Positions 20,756 to 32,364 of a stretch of DNA of 64,000 nt are shown piece by piece. The position numbers and the translations under genes are program-made. Under the pieces are notes generated by a model, which was not told the DNA's origin, made no database searches, and worked only from the letters and a program-made list of their open reading frames with translations. Position 1 is the stretch's first letter; the number at the start of each line of letters is the position of its first letter. The stretch is from Leucosporidium creatinivorum (Eukaryota; Basidiomycota; Microbotryomycetes; Leucosporidiales; Leucosporidiaceae): assembly GCA_001600635.1 (NCBI GenBank), contig BCKL01000004.1, positions 760,440 through 824,439 of the forward strand. Reading direction: 5' to 3'.

Positions 20756-23700
20756 TCACCAAGCCCAAGTCCCTGCGAAACGAAAGCCGAACCGAAATGC
20801 GGAGGTCAGTGCTGCTCTTCCTCCCTCCCTGCTCGACCAGGACCCCGTCAGAAGAATCAAAACTCACCAGGTTCCGCGGCCGTCCACTCCTGACTATCCT
20901 GCGTATTCATCAACGGCCACGCAGGGTTTCCTACTCCCGGCGCTCCTCCCATGCCATGCATCCCCGGTCCACCATACCCAGCATGCATCCCCGTCGGGTC
21001 CATCTTAAACATGTCCCACATCTGATCCTGATGAGGCGGTAGCAGAGGCTGATTGGGGAGGACAGCAGCGGCGGGAGAGGAGGAGTGAGGGGCGTGAGGG
21101 AAGTAGGGGTTTGCTGCGAGGGCGTGTGGGTGCGAGTGGAAGATGGAGGGCATGACGAGAGGGCCTTGGTGGAGTGGTGGAGGGAGGCCGAGCTTGGGGG
21201 AGGAGGCGTCGAGGAGGGAGCGGATGCGAGTCGAGTGGAGCGCCGAAAGGGTTCGGCTTTGAAGGAAGGAGAGGTCAGCGAGGGGTAGACGAGGGAGAGG
21301 AGGCGATGAAGACGTACGTAGTTGGTCGCAAGCTTCCCATACGAGAGAGCAGATCCGCCGCCTTCCTACACAACCCTCGCAGCTCCTTGTCCTGCTCGGT
21401 CGGCGGGGCGCTCGTCGCGCTCGCGATCTGCTCGATGGCACGGGTGAGCTCGTCTCCCCTCTCCGAATTGGACTCGAGACTCACCCTCAGCACCAGAGTA
21501 GCAGCATAAGCGATGTTGACGACGAGCGCATTATTCGCGTAAGCCAGCGAGGCGTCGGGCCAGTTTGCGGCGATCCTGAGCGTCTCAGCAGCCGAGCTCT
21601 TGCACTCCTCCAAGATCGGTCGAAGAGGTCCCTTGAAGCGAAGCGAGATGGAGAGGAGAATGGTGCAGTTGTGCTGTTTGACGAGTTGGACGTAGCCGTC
21701 TGCGAGTCGGGGCGACAACGTCAGCTCCTGACGCTACGAATGACAGGCAAGGGAGAGACAGGAGAGAGAAAACTCACTAGATCCACCCCACTGCTTCATC
21801 CAATCCTCCATATCATGACTCCAACTCGCATTGAACGCCTCCCTCAATCCCTCTCCCCCTCCTCCGCCCTGCGCCGCTGCCTCCTCCTTCAACCCCGCTG
21901 AAAGCGCCAGCGCTTTCGCGTACACTCGGTTCAAATCCTCCATCGCGCAGAGGTCGTAGTTGGGCGAACCGCGCTTGACGGGAGGGACGTGGGAGCGGAA
22001 CCCGCCGACGAGGTTGAGGCCTTGTACGGCGCCGAGTCGGCCGGTCGAGACGCAGAGGCTGTAAATGAGTGAAGTAGAGTTAGTGCTCGTCCTCACGTAA
22101 GCTCGCACTGTCCGCTCGTCGTCTCCAGCCTCCTGCCGCCCACCGAGCAGCCGAGCTCGGCGCTCCGACTCAGCTCCTCCTCCTGCTCCTCCTCCTTTCG
22201 TCGCCCAAACCTAAATGGAGGGGGAGCTTGAACTCACGCAATCTCCGCAACACTCAACAACGTCCAACTCCTCGCTCGATCGACCGCCAACTCCCTAAAC
22301 ATGGCCTCCGAGTCCCCCGGCAACTGAGTGACGGAGCGATAGAATTGATAGGTCGAGGCGGTGAGGGTTTTGTCCAGACGGATTTCGGTGGCGATGCGCC
22401 TGGTTGGTGGCGAGTGGGAGGGAGGGAGGGAGTGAGGGGGAGGGAGGTGAGCGGGGATCAGGGAGGGAGCGAAGAAAGAGACGTACAGAGCCTGTCCCAG
22501 CCATCCCCACCTGCGATCATCTCCCCAGTTGTTCTCAATCGGCGCCCAATGTCTGCAGGCCCTCGACCTCGGTCAGCTTCCCTCTCCCCTTCCTCCTGCT
22601 CTCCCTCGAGATAAGATAAGTGAGCAAACTCACACCAACAAACAATACGCCTGCACAATCTCGACCGTCTTATGTCCCTCGCTAAACACCCTATCACTCA
22701 AGAACAGCGCATGGGAATGCAGCGGGGCGATGAGATGGTGAGAGAGGGGACAGAAAGAGGCGGCTGTGTACGCGAGAGCGGTTGTGAGGAAGGGGGAGGT
22801 ATCACGCAGGAAACGGGGCGTGTGGATTAAGGGGGACAGGTGCCAGATGAAGGGGTGGAGGGAGGTGAAGTAGCTGTTTAAGAGGGGGGAGGGGGTTCGG
22901 CGAAGGGGAGTTGGGAGAGAGAAAGGAAGAGCACGGCGTCAAGAGGGTCAGCGATCATCTCTCAGCGAGAAAAGGTGAGAGAGGAGCAAGCGAGGCGCAC
23001 AGGTTGACCAAGCGCGTCAAGTTCTGTTCGGTGAGCAATCCCAACGCTACAGGATCGAGCATCGGTTCCCTATCCGTTCGAGCTTGATAGAGACCTGTTG
23101 CCGCGCATGGGATAGTTTCCAGTCAGCTTCTACCTTCGAGTACACCATCAACCAGCCTCCCCTTCCTCGACCCCAGCCGAAGAGAAGGAGCGCCAGACGC
23201 GAGCCCGAAGGATGAAAGCGAGCAATAGACCCACCAGTCGAGAAGTATTGATCCGCGGGGGTCGAGTCGTGCTTTGCGGATGGGAGGAGGGAGAGCGTGT
23301 TGCCCGACTCTTCTTCGGTCGATTCGCTGATCTTGAGGGAGGAGATGTGCGCCTGTTGGAGGATGACGGTCGGGAGGGGAATAGGGCAGGGAGGAGAGGT
23401 GCGAGTAAAGAAGATGAGGATGAGGTGAGGAATGCGACGAAGCGCGGAAGCGAAGTCAGCGCCCACTCTCCATCGCCGAACCACCTTCCGCTCGCTCCTC
23501 CTCCCTCTCCCTCAGCAGCAGCACCCAGAGACTCACCAGAATCGCCAATGGACTCTCAATCACGCTCTCCAACCCTCTCGCATCCCCCTCTCCCTCTCCC
23601 TCCTCCTGCTGGTGCCCCCCTTTCGGCGTCCCTCGATTCGCCGGCGGGGAGAGGCTGGACCTCGAAAGCCGAGGGGAAGTGGAGCCTTGTCTTGCTGCTA

Positions 23701-24610
23701 GAGGGTGGCCGGAGGAGGAGGCTTGGAGGGAAGAGAGTTGAGCGAGGGCTTGGTCCACGTCTCGGTGGATCGATTCGAGGAGGATCATGTTGCTGTTTGA
23801 TAGGTTGGAGGGAGGTGAAAGGAGAGGTGTGGAGGAGGGTAAGGTATGGAGGTCAGTCGGGTGTGCTGAGGTGTAGCGATAGGCGAGAGAGGGAAACGAA
23901 CGGGGTCATGGCCCTCTTTCGGCCTCGTTTGGCGAATACTGCAAAACAAAAATGGTCAGCTGGAGCGTTAGGTCTGTGAGAGCGAGGGCACCATACCTGG
24001 GTACTCGCACTTTGCTCCCGAGGCCATACACCTCGTACAGATGGGTCCTGAGTTCGGCGCCGGGGCATTAGCTCTTTATCGGACGTTCTAGCGGCGGCGA
24101 AGAGCAGGGCTTACCTTGACTACACTTGGCCTTTGCTTCCCTACATCCCGTGCAACTTCCAACTGTTTCAGACCGGTCCCACTTGATCAGCTCTCTTCCC
24201 CAAGTGCGTTTTCCGCCGCTCGTCGTCGACTCACTCTTCGGAGGTGGCATCCCTTGCCTACTCGGCCTGGAATCGATATTCCCATTGCCCATGAGCTGTT
24301 GCAATCCCATCCTTGCTCTATCCAGCAGAACATCGGTAGTAGTTGGGGGAGGGGTGAAGTGGTGAGGGAGATGGGGCGAGGCTGAAGGTGTCGCAGAGGT
24401 GGATGCTACGGCTGAAGTGGGGTAAGAGGGAGGGGAAGGATACTTGATCTGTACTCCTTCAGGGATAGAAGGAGGAGCAGCTGACGAGAGAGGCTGAGGC
24501 AGGTAGGGCGATGAGAGGTAAGGATGCTGAGGCTGAGGCTGCTGCTGCTGTTGAGGTGCATGTTGCTGTTGCTGCTGCTGTAGGTGTGTCTCCATCTTGA
24601 CCTCGTCCAT
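20756..24610 (-). CDS. Zn2Cys6 fungal transcription factor
   Basis: A sequence-specific regulator of unknown target genes. The N-terminus MDEVKMETHLQ is followed by a polyglutamine-rich stretch (Q runs with H and P). The binuclear zinc cluster spans an intron: CTGCREAKAKCSQGPICTRC then MASGAKCEYP (C-x2-C-x6-C-x5-C-x2-C-x6-C), followed by basic KRGRKRAMTP. The middle has the fungal-specific regulator region (MHR), with LVNLYFTSLHPFIWHLSPLI, ALAYTAASFCPLS, GWLGQALRIATEIRLDK and ARSWTLLSVAEIALCVSTGR; this is Leu3/War1-like in general shape. The C-terminus is Pro/His/Met-rich and, after the last intron, ends EWTAAEPGTWAW. About a dozen introns. The chosen ATG (24610) is the first with good context; an in-frame upstream ATG at 24667 is possible. 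Confidence 0.85.
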
Positions 24611-25326
24611 GTCCTGTAGCTTGAACACGAGACGACAAGCAGGAAGCGACGAGAACGACCAAGTCAAAGCCCAACCCTCGCCTCAGCTCGAAAGGGCCCC
24701 GTGATCAGCAACAAAGTCCCCTAAACTCCCCTGTGCGCGGGGAGGATGTTGGCTATCCGTAAGGCGTCAGAGAGGAGGTCACTATGTCTTCTAAGATGCT
24801 CTGCTCGACGAGAGGACTCGAAAAGCGAAAGCTCGGCGAAGGGGTCTGTGCGCTGCCTGCCCGAGCGAGCAGGAGGAAGGTGCTTGACAGGATTTGGGCT
24901 GCTCGCTGGCACCGGCAGAGATCTCATAGAGCGATACAGCTGCAGTGCTCTTTCCCTCTCAACCTACAACTTGACCAGCGGGTCTACAGAATCATCGCCG
25001 AGCTCATCGCCTTTCCTCCCACGCGCCTGCCTCACACTGCTCTGGCGCCGAGCGAGGACGTACAGCTGTATACAGCAGTCGGTTCTATGTATACATACAG
25101 CAGTCGGTTCTATGTATACAGCAGCCAGCTGTATACAGCAGTCGGTTCTATGTATACAGCAGCCGGTTCTATTCTTTACGTGTGTCCATATATAGATCCC
25201 AGTCTATCGCGCCTCTTCTCCTCATTGCCTCAAGCTCGGCGCTCACAGCTTGCTCTCCCTGCCCCTCACCCTCCCCTTCTTCAGCTCCTCCTCCACCGCC
25301 TTCTCCGCCCATCTCATCAGCTCATT
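24611..25326. other. Intergenic region with a tandem repeat
   Basis: About 715 bp upstream of the Zn2Cys6 gene. No coding segment could be supported. A short tandem repeat array is annotated separately at 25064-25172. Confidence 0.4.
25064..25172. repeat. Short tandem array of a ~21-bp tatacagcagtcggttctatg-like unit
   Basis: Four to five imperfect copies built from tatacagcag, tcggttctatg and gccggttctat occur in about 110 bp. The array is AT-richer than its surroundings and contains several palindromic gtatac strings. Confidence 0.8.
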
Positions 25327-26244
25327 CTATTCCTCCTCCTCGTTCTCCTCCGCAGTCACCCGGTCATCCTTTGCGTCTCCCTCTCGCCCGCCCCAAGGGC
25401 GCGTCTCCATCGCCGAACCTCCCTTCGAGCCGCCGACCTCGCCGATAGCCTTGAACAGTGGTCCCAGCGTCGAGTTCAGCTCCAGTCCTTCCGGCAAGGT
25501 GTGAGGCGGAGGAGGTACGATGGAGATATAGCTCAAGCCTGACAGTTCCTCGGCCGAGCTCCACGCCAGCGCCGAAGCGGGCTCCCTGCCTATGTTGATT
25601 ACCCTGCCGGCTTCTCCATTCAAGCCCTCAATCAGAAGAGGTATTAGACCCTTGGCAAGAGCGGCGCTCAAGCAGAGACTGCTGGTTGCGCCGTCGGCAG
25701 GCTGCTCGGTCGAGGGGGAAGGGTGACTGATCCTGTTAGTGGGCGAGCGGGTGTATAAAGAGCGTGACGGTCAGCTCTGACACGGACCGAGACATAACTG
25801 GAGAAGCTCACAGGATGTTCAAGGTCCCGAACCTGGCCTTGTAGCTCTGCAGGAAGCATTGCACTCCTTCGGCCGAACTCAGGTCGGCTTGCATGACGAC
25901 GAGCTCGCCCTCACTGCCCCTGTACAGCAAGATATGTTCAGGACTAGACTATCTGGGGCCCAGATAAGTAGAAGGCTCACCTCGCTCCCTCCATCCGCTC
26001 AACGAAGCTCAAAGCCCTCTCGGCGCCGAGCACAGGCAGGACAACTGTTGCTCCTCGCTGGAGGCAGTGTAGCACTACCAGGCGAGTGAGAGTGGAGCTC
26101 AGAGGCCAGCAGAGGAGGATGGTCTGCTTGGAGGCAAGGGGAGATGACGAGCGAGATTTAGCTTCGGCCGGGGCTGCGAAGGGGGAGAGGAGGGCCGACC
26201 TTGTTCTGTAGGTAAGCGGGAGCATCAGAGGCTGAAGTCGACAT
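25327..26244 (-). CDS. SDR-like protein lacking canonical catalytic motifs
   Basis: Four exons join in frame from the ATG at 26244: MSTSASDAPAYLQNK, TILLCWPLSSTLTRLVVLHC, then VVLPVLGAERALSFVERMEG, then GELVVMQADLSSAEGVQCFL, then ARFGTLNILISHPSPST, and a last exon with GRVINIGREPASALAW. The order (beta-alpha-beta, VMQADLSS, FGTLNILI, GRVINIG) follows a short-chain dehydrogenase/reductase fold. However, the TGxxxGxG cofactor loop is replaced by WPLSSTLTR and no YxxxK catalytic pair is visible. The tail is charged and ends AEENEEEE. It may be a non-enzymatic SDR relative. It is divergent from ATG27 across only about 120 bp. Confidence 0.65.
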
Positions 26245-26364
26245 GCTGTACAGATCTTCAGCAGCGAGTGAGAAGTAAAAGCGAAAGAGGGCTGCCCCTC
26301 CCTCCCCTTCAAGAGCTCGCGAAGCGCGCCGCTAAGCTTGCCTTCCGCCCTTCCACCCCGCTCG

Positions 26365-27565
26365 ATGATGCCTCTGCTTCCTTTGGCGCTCGTCTCTTTA
26401 CTGGCAGCAGCACAGTCTACTGCAGCAGCAGCATGGGACTGCAAATCTCCACTACAACTCGGCAAACAGCAGTTTGATCTCAGCTCAGTCAGTCCACAGC
26501 CCCGTGCTCGAGCTCGCGAGACAAGAACTGACGAGCCGATTGTACTACAGCTAGCAGGGGAGCATCATTTCGAGGTATCAACTCCCACTCCACCGACAAT
26601 CACCAAAGTAGGCCCTCTCCCTCCTCTGCTCTCCTACAAGCAGCGCTGACGCCTCTCCGCTCTGTAGACCTCCTACCGCCTCTCCCTCTGCTCCCCTCTC
26701 CCCAGCATCCCCTCCGTCCCAACTTCGGACCAATGTCCCCCCGACACCAACTTCTGCATGACGACCATCTCGACACGCGAAGGGCTGGAGGATCGGATCC
26801 TCAGCGTCGTTCCCGTCGTCTCCAAGCTGGGGGAATCGAGCGCGCCGGCATTGGAGTGGGTGGAGAAAGAGGGGGACAACTGGTGGTTCAGTGTTGGTGG
26901 AGGGAGGTATAATACTGTGGATCAGAGGGCTAGGATTGAGATGGTCTGCGAGAAGGGGGCTAAGGAGGTGAGTCTCTGCTGCTCTCTACCTAACATTGCG
27001 ACGACAAGCTAACAGTTGTGATGTACAGACCGTCCCAACATTTACCTCCTACGATCCTCTCGACGGTCTACTCTCGCTGAAATGGACCACCGCCGCCGCT
27101 TGCTCGACCTCGGAGGGCGCTCCTTCTACACCACCACCGAAAGACGACGATAAGGACAAGAACAAGGATGGAGAAGGCGAGGGGGAGAAGAACCCCCGCG
27201 CAGAAGGCGGCATGGGCTTCTTCGGCTGGTTCTTTACTCTGTCCGTCTTCTCTCCCTCTGTCTCCCTCTCTCCTTCGGCGCTCGCTGACCCCTCCTGTAT
27301 CGTGGTGGTGGAACAGCATCATCCTCTTCCTCCTCGCCTACCTCATCCTCGGCTCCTGGCACAACTACACCCAGTACGGCGCGACGGGACTGGATGCGAT
27401 CCCTCACCGGGATTTGTGGAGGGACCTGCCTTATGTCGTGATGGATCTGTTTAAGGGTGAGCTTTATGCTCTAGGTCTCGGTTTCTCGGAGATCGAATGC
27501 TAATGCTGTTATCTCGGCGAATAGGACGAGGCGGATCGAGGAGCGGCTATTCGGCGTTGGGCTGA
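26365..27565 (+). CDS. ATG27: Autophagy-related protein 27
   Basis: A type I membrane protein that cycles between Golgi, endosome and vacuole and supports Atg9 traffic. Exons: 26365-26607, 26668-26967, 27029-27240, 27317-27456 and 27525-27565. It begins MMPLLPLALVSLLAAAQST (signal peptide) followed by WDCKSPLQLGKQQFDLSSV. The luminal part has paired cysteines (CSPLPSIP, CPPDTNFC, MVCEKGA). A charged DDDKDKNKDGEGEGEKN spacer precedes FFGWFFTLIILFLLAYLILG (membrane segment). The family-typical NYTQYGATGLDAIPH and FWRD-like LWRDLPYVVMDLF come next, and after the last intron the sorting tail GRGGSRSGYSALG, matching the Atg27 YSAV-type motif. The tail is recovered only by splicing. Strong call. 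Confidence 0.9.
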
Positions 27566-27794
27566 GGAAGTAGGATGAGGGACGAGGCGGAGTGGTTTGA
27601 TTGATATAGAGTGATCTCAAACGACGCACGCGGGTGGAGCAGAGACGTTTCGGATGGACCGGTCCTCAACTCGGCTCTGTTCGCTCGGCACTCGTCTCGC
27701 TCCTCCTTTCGCTTCCTTTCACTACGCTCGCTCGCTCGCTCCAAAGCTCAGGGTTCGTATATACTATGCTGCTATGCTTGCATGCCGAGCTCGC

Positions 27795-30768
27795 CTACTG
27801 CAGCCCATTCATCTTGACGTCCGGTCCTCCCGCACTCGCTCCTCCTGCGCCGCCGGTCTTCTGCTCCTCCGCTTCGGACTGTCGATGCCGAGCGAGGACG
27901 ATGGAGCGCATGAGGAGGGAGTAGGCGCTATTTTCGTGTATCAATCACGGTTGATGTCAAGAGGGAGGGAACGAAGAAAGGGAGGAAGCGAAGGGTCAGC
28001 TTCTCATCAATCTCGCCCTCCGGCCTGGCAACCCGACTCAAGGACCAAAGAGCAGCCTCTCACTCACCTCAGAAACCTCCCCACGCTCCCTTCCACCTCC
28101 TCACTACTCAGCATGATGACTCCCGTCTTCGGATCGACGGCCATGCTCGGCGTAGGTTGGAGGAGGACGCCGCCGCCGGAGAGGAGGAGGGAGAGCGAGG
28201 TGGGGCGGAGGCGGAAGGTTAGGGAGGTCTGTTGTATTTTAGGATTGAGGGGTGGGAGGGGGAAAGAGGGGAGGAGACGAGGGAGAGGAAAGGAGGAGGT
28301 CAGCGACCGACCCGGCTCGCGTCGCTCAAGCAGTCAAGGACGCGAGAGAAAGCAACTCACCTTCACGCTCTCACCCCTGACCATACACCTAAGCGCCACA
28401 TTCTCCCAAGTGGCCTTCTCCAACCCCTTCGCCGCCTTGCCCACTCCCATAGTCTCAGCCAGAGCAGCGAGCAAGTCTGTCGAATGGAGGAGGAGGTAGG
28501 GCCTTTGACTCTGACTCTGGGGGTCATTTGGTAGTTGATCGGAGGTGGTGGTGGTGGAGGAGGAGGAGGAGGAGGGCGGGCAAGGGGAAGGGGAGACGGT
28601 GAGGAAGGGGATTCGGCGCGAGTGCAGTTGGCGCTCGAGGTGGTGGAAGGCGATGCGGTGGCTGTGGTGGGTGGAGGTGGGAGTAGTGAGGAGGTAGTGT
28701 GAGGGGGTAGAAGTAGACGAGAGGAGGAGAGGAGAAGCGGGAAGTTAGAGTTCGGCTCGGCCGGTGAAGGGAGGTCGAGAGGAGAAGACGAGAAGGAAGG
28801 GGGACAGGAAGAAGTACGAGAAATGCGAACTCACAAGCAGTACGAGTGCAACTCGCGCAAGTCCTCGATGGAGACGTCGAAGCTGCACAGCAAAGCCGAG
28901 GTCAGCTCTCGCTCGACTCGGAACTCGCCCCTCCCTTCCCCCCACCCTCTCGCACTCGCTGCTCCTCCTCCTCGCAGGACGCGCAAAAACTCACCCATAG
29001 ATCTGCCCCCTCCCTTCCCTCTCTCCCTCCCGCTTCCCCACCTCCCACCCCATCCCCTCCTCGCTCCCCTTCTTCCCACTCCCAACCACCCCCCGTTCCA
29101 ACCACCCGACCTCGGTAATGCCCACCCAACTCTGCACCAAATCGCTCCCCTCCCTCGTGCCCATTAGCGCGAACCTAAAGCCCATCTCGGTCATGACGAG
29201 GACGAGGTAATGCTGCTCGTCCGCTCCTCCTGCTCCTGCTGCTTTCCCTTCTGCCCCGGCCAAGGCGAGATGGATGAACAAACAGCTCCTCGTATCCGCC
29301 CCGAACCGCGCCAGATCCACCCCCCTCAACGCCAGCCTCCTACTCGTCCTCTCCGCCAACCCCAACACGCCGACCCGACTCTCCACCTCATCCAAAATCG
29401 TACTCGCTCGAACCCTCACCAGCGTCTCTCCCGCCGCTTGCAACATTGCTCCCCACCCTCCTCCTCCTCCAGGACTTGAGGAGGCAGCGTTGATTTTCTC
29501 GCCCGCTGATCGGAGACGGGACTCGCGCGAGGGGGAGATCTCGGTGGGTGATTTGAGGGAGAGACGGCCTGAGAGGGGGGAGAGGGAGAGTGTGATGGAG
29601 TGGGAGGAGAAGAGGGGGAGGTGGATCGAGGGGACGGGGACGGGGACGGGGACGGGGACGGAGCTTTCTGCCTCCTCCGCCGAGGAGGAGGAGGAGGTGG
29701 GAGGGAGGAGCTCGAGGGAGGGGAAGGTGGAGAGTAGGTGGGTGAAAAGCGAGTGGGTGAGAGAGGTGGCGTGGGATGTTGTTAGTCGGAGGAGGAGGGA
29801 TTCGAGCGAGAGGTCCGAGTCCTGTTCAACCGCCGAGGGAGCGGCGAGTCAGCATCCCGAGCCTCAGCCCACAGGGACAGAGCGAGAGAGAGAGAGAGAG
29901 ATGCTCAAACGCAACGCACCAACACCAACCCCCCACTCCTCTCCATTTCCTCTCTCCCCTCCTCCACCCCCTCAGCTTTCCACTCAATCCCTAACCGCTC
30001 CACCACTTCCTCCTCCGCATCTCCCTCCTCCGCCTTACCACCCTCCAAAATCCTTTGCAACACTTGCTCCCTCGATACCGACGAGATAGAGGTCGAGAGG
30101 GAGAAGATGAGAGTGGCTGGAGCTGGTGGAGCGGGGGGCGGTGGAGGTGGTTGCGATGCGCCGAGAGGGGCGTTGCGTGCTGGGGCAGGGGCGTCGGGTT
30201 TTGGCGGACTGCGGGTGCAATAGGGAGGGATCGTCAACGGCGGCGGCGAGGCGGAACGAGGGAAGAAGGCGAAGGAGCGGCCTCGAACTCACCACCAATA
30301 CCCCACCCTCAACTCTGTCCTCTCCTTATTCATCTCAATCTTGAGACTGGCGCTCCAGGACGTATTGGCCAACTGCAGCGCTTGTTGATAAAGCGATTCG
30401 AGTTGGTAGGAAAGGGCGAGACGTTCTGTTCGTTCGTGATCCTCGACAGGTTAGCGAGGGGCTAGCAGATGGGCAGAAGGAATATATAAGGACGAACGCA
30501 AAAAGTTGTAACCCCGTATTAATGGAACATCTCGCGCCTGCTTCCTCGGCGCCGCGCCCTCGCTCTCGGCTGCTGCTGGGGGTGGCGGTGGTTTCCGTCG
30601 TGCGAGTTCTCGGTTGCAGAGATCGATGATATGCTCCTTCATTGGTCCAGTGGGGGTCGGGGACCATACTGCTCGAGTAGGCGAGTAGGCGAGGGGGGGG
30701 GGGGGGGGAGAAGAGCTCGGCGAGAGAGGGCGATTCGGCGGAGGGAGGAGCTTCGGCGGAGGGCATGT

Positions 30769-30818
<50 letters not shown>

Positions 30819-32209
30819 AGGTCAGCTCGGCTCAGTCGAAGGAGGCAGGAAGGCAGGAAGAGGAAAGGAGGAGGAAGGGACTCACCTCCCCTAGCGTCCA
30901 TCACTCGGAACAAAAACTTCAAACTCAGCAAGTACCACTCTGCTGCCTGCTCTTGCTTTGGTGCTGTTGGGTCTGCGCCGCCCTCGGCCTCGGCCTCAGC
31001 GTCGGGAGAAGGAGGAGAAGGGGGGTCGTCCATCCCTCCTCCATAAGTAAAGGCCGCTTCCCACATCCCCGGTACTCGGAAATGAACCTTCCCGTCCGCT
31101 GTATCACCATACATCCTCGTCAGCTTCTCTCCCTCGCCTCACCTCCGACAGCGCAAAGCAGAACAAGCAGCGACAAAGACTCACCAATCCACCACCCCCT
31201 CACACCCCTCGGTAGGACCTCCTTGCCACTCCCCAACCTCCACCTCAATACCTCCTCCACCTCCCCCAGCGTCTTCAATACATCCTCATCGCTCAACCTC
31301 TCGGGCTGTTGGAACCCCTCCCTGATGACTGAGGGGAGGGCGCTGTAGTTGCCTGTGCGGAGGACTGTGAGGGATGTGGGGAGGTCCGAATTACGTACGC
31401 TGTGTGGGGGGGGGGGGGGGGTTTAGTGGGAGGGATGGGGATGGCGAAAGCAGGGGGGGACGGACCGAGCTTGCGAGAGGTCCGATTTGACCGAGGTGAG
31501 CGAGGTGATGGACGTGTCGAATTCGTCGTTTTGGCGGCCGAGGAAACCGATGATGTTCTGTAGTAACGCAACGCGTGCGGAGTGTAGGGGTGATAGGAGT
31601 AGGCGGGAAGAGCGCGAAGTAGGAAGTCAGGCAAGGCAAGGCAAGGTCAGCTCGCTCTGGTGGCCCGAAAAGCTAGTCGAGTCGGTCGACCTCCGAGCCG
31701 AGCAAACACTCACCATACACTTTCCTACATTCTCTGCCTCTGAGCTCCACCTAACGAGGACCAAGAGCTTGAGGATCTGTCGCCTCGTCTGGAGGACATA
31801 ATCGACTATCGCGCGTTTGCGAGCCTGGTCCGGTGCAGAAGGGAGGCTGTAGGGGCGGGGCGTGTAGCCAGTCTTATGGTCAGGGAAGCTGTAGGACAAG
31901 CCAAGAGAGAGAAGGGAAAGCCTACGTCTCTGACAAGTTGGCCAAGTCGTGGTGAGCTTGAGAGATGATGCGGTCGAGAATGTGAGAGAGGGGGATTAGA
32001 TCATTGAGCACTGTGGGCAGCTCTTGGGAGTAGTCTGCTACAGCTTCGGCTTGTGCTGGTGCTGCTGGTGCTGCAGGTTCTGCTGGAGGAGGGTTCGGCT
32101 GTGGGAGGTGGAGGGAAGGGTCGTAATGGTGATGCTGATGACCGTTTGAATGCGGCTGAGATGGTACAGCTCTAGCTCCAGCTCCAGCTGTAGAAGAGTA
32201 CAAATCCAT
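27795..32209 (-). CDS. MED14: Mediator complex subunit 14 (Rgr1)
   Basis: The Mediator backbone subunit joining head, middle and tail. The N-terminus has a Gln/His/Pro-rich leader and then the MED14 signature ELPTVLNDLIPLSHILDRII, ARKRAIVDYVLQTRRQILKL, RWSSEAENVGKCMNIIGFLG, DLPTSLTVLRTGNYSALPS and GMWEAAFTYGG. Further on come GPMKEHIIDLCNRELARR, APLIR-like DVPLIRGYNFL, MNKERTELR, and a C-terminal LTFRLRPTSLSLLLSGGGVL ending PDVKMNGLQ in a last exon at 27795. Some 15 short introns; three contain long poly-C runs at their 3' ends. A (GGGACG)n repeat around 29633-29662 codes a VPVPVP stretch. The start at 32209 is the first ATG and faces ATG6 across a 155-bp shared promoter. Confidence 0.88.
30770..30817. 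repeat. 48-nt homopolymer (poly-G on +; poly-C in the sense of MED14)
   Basis: An uninterrupted run of 48 G, inside a MED14 intron between the gctgac branch-like site and the acceptor near 30670. A second run of 16 G lies at 30693-30708 in the same intron. Length may be unreliable in any sequencing assembly. Confidence 0.9.
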
Positions 32210-32364
32210 CCTCCCTCTGACTCCCTCTGAAGCGAGTCGACTAGAGCGAACGGAATAGGGCCGAGTCTAAGACGGCTAAGCTAAGCGCTAAGCTCTCTCT
32301 CTGTCTCTCCCGCTTCAACGTTGTCTCGTCTCTCATCTCATCTACCGCCCTCTAGCCCCCACAC

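Noticed and set aside
30765-31046. Poly-glycine open frame over the G tract
   Set aside because: Frame created by the homopolymer inside a MED14 intron on the opposite strand.
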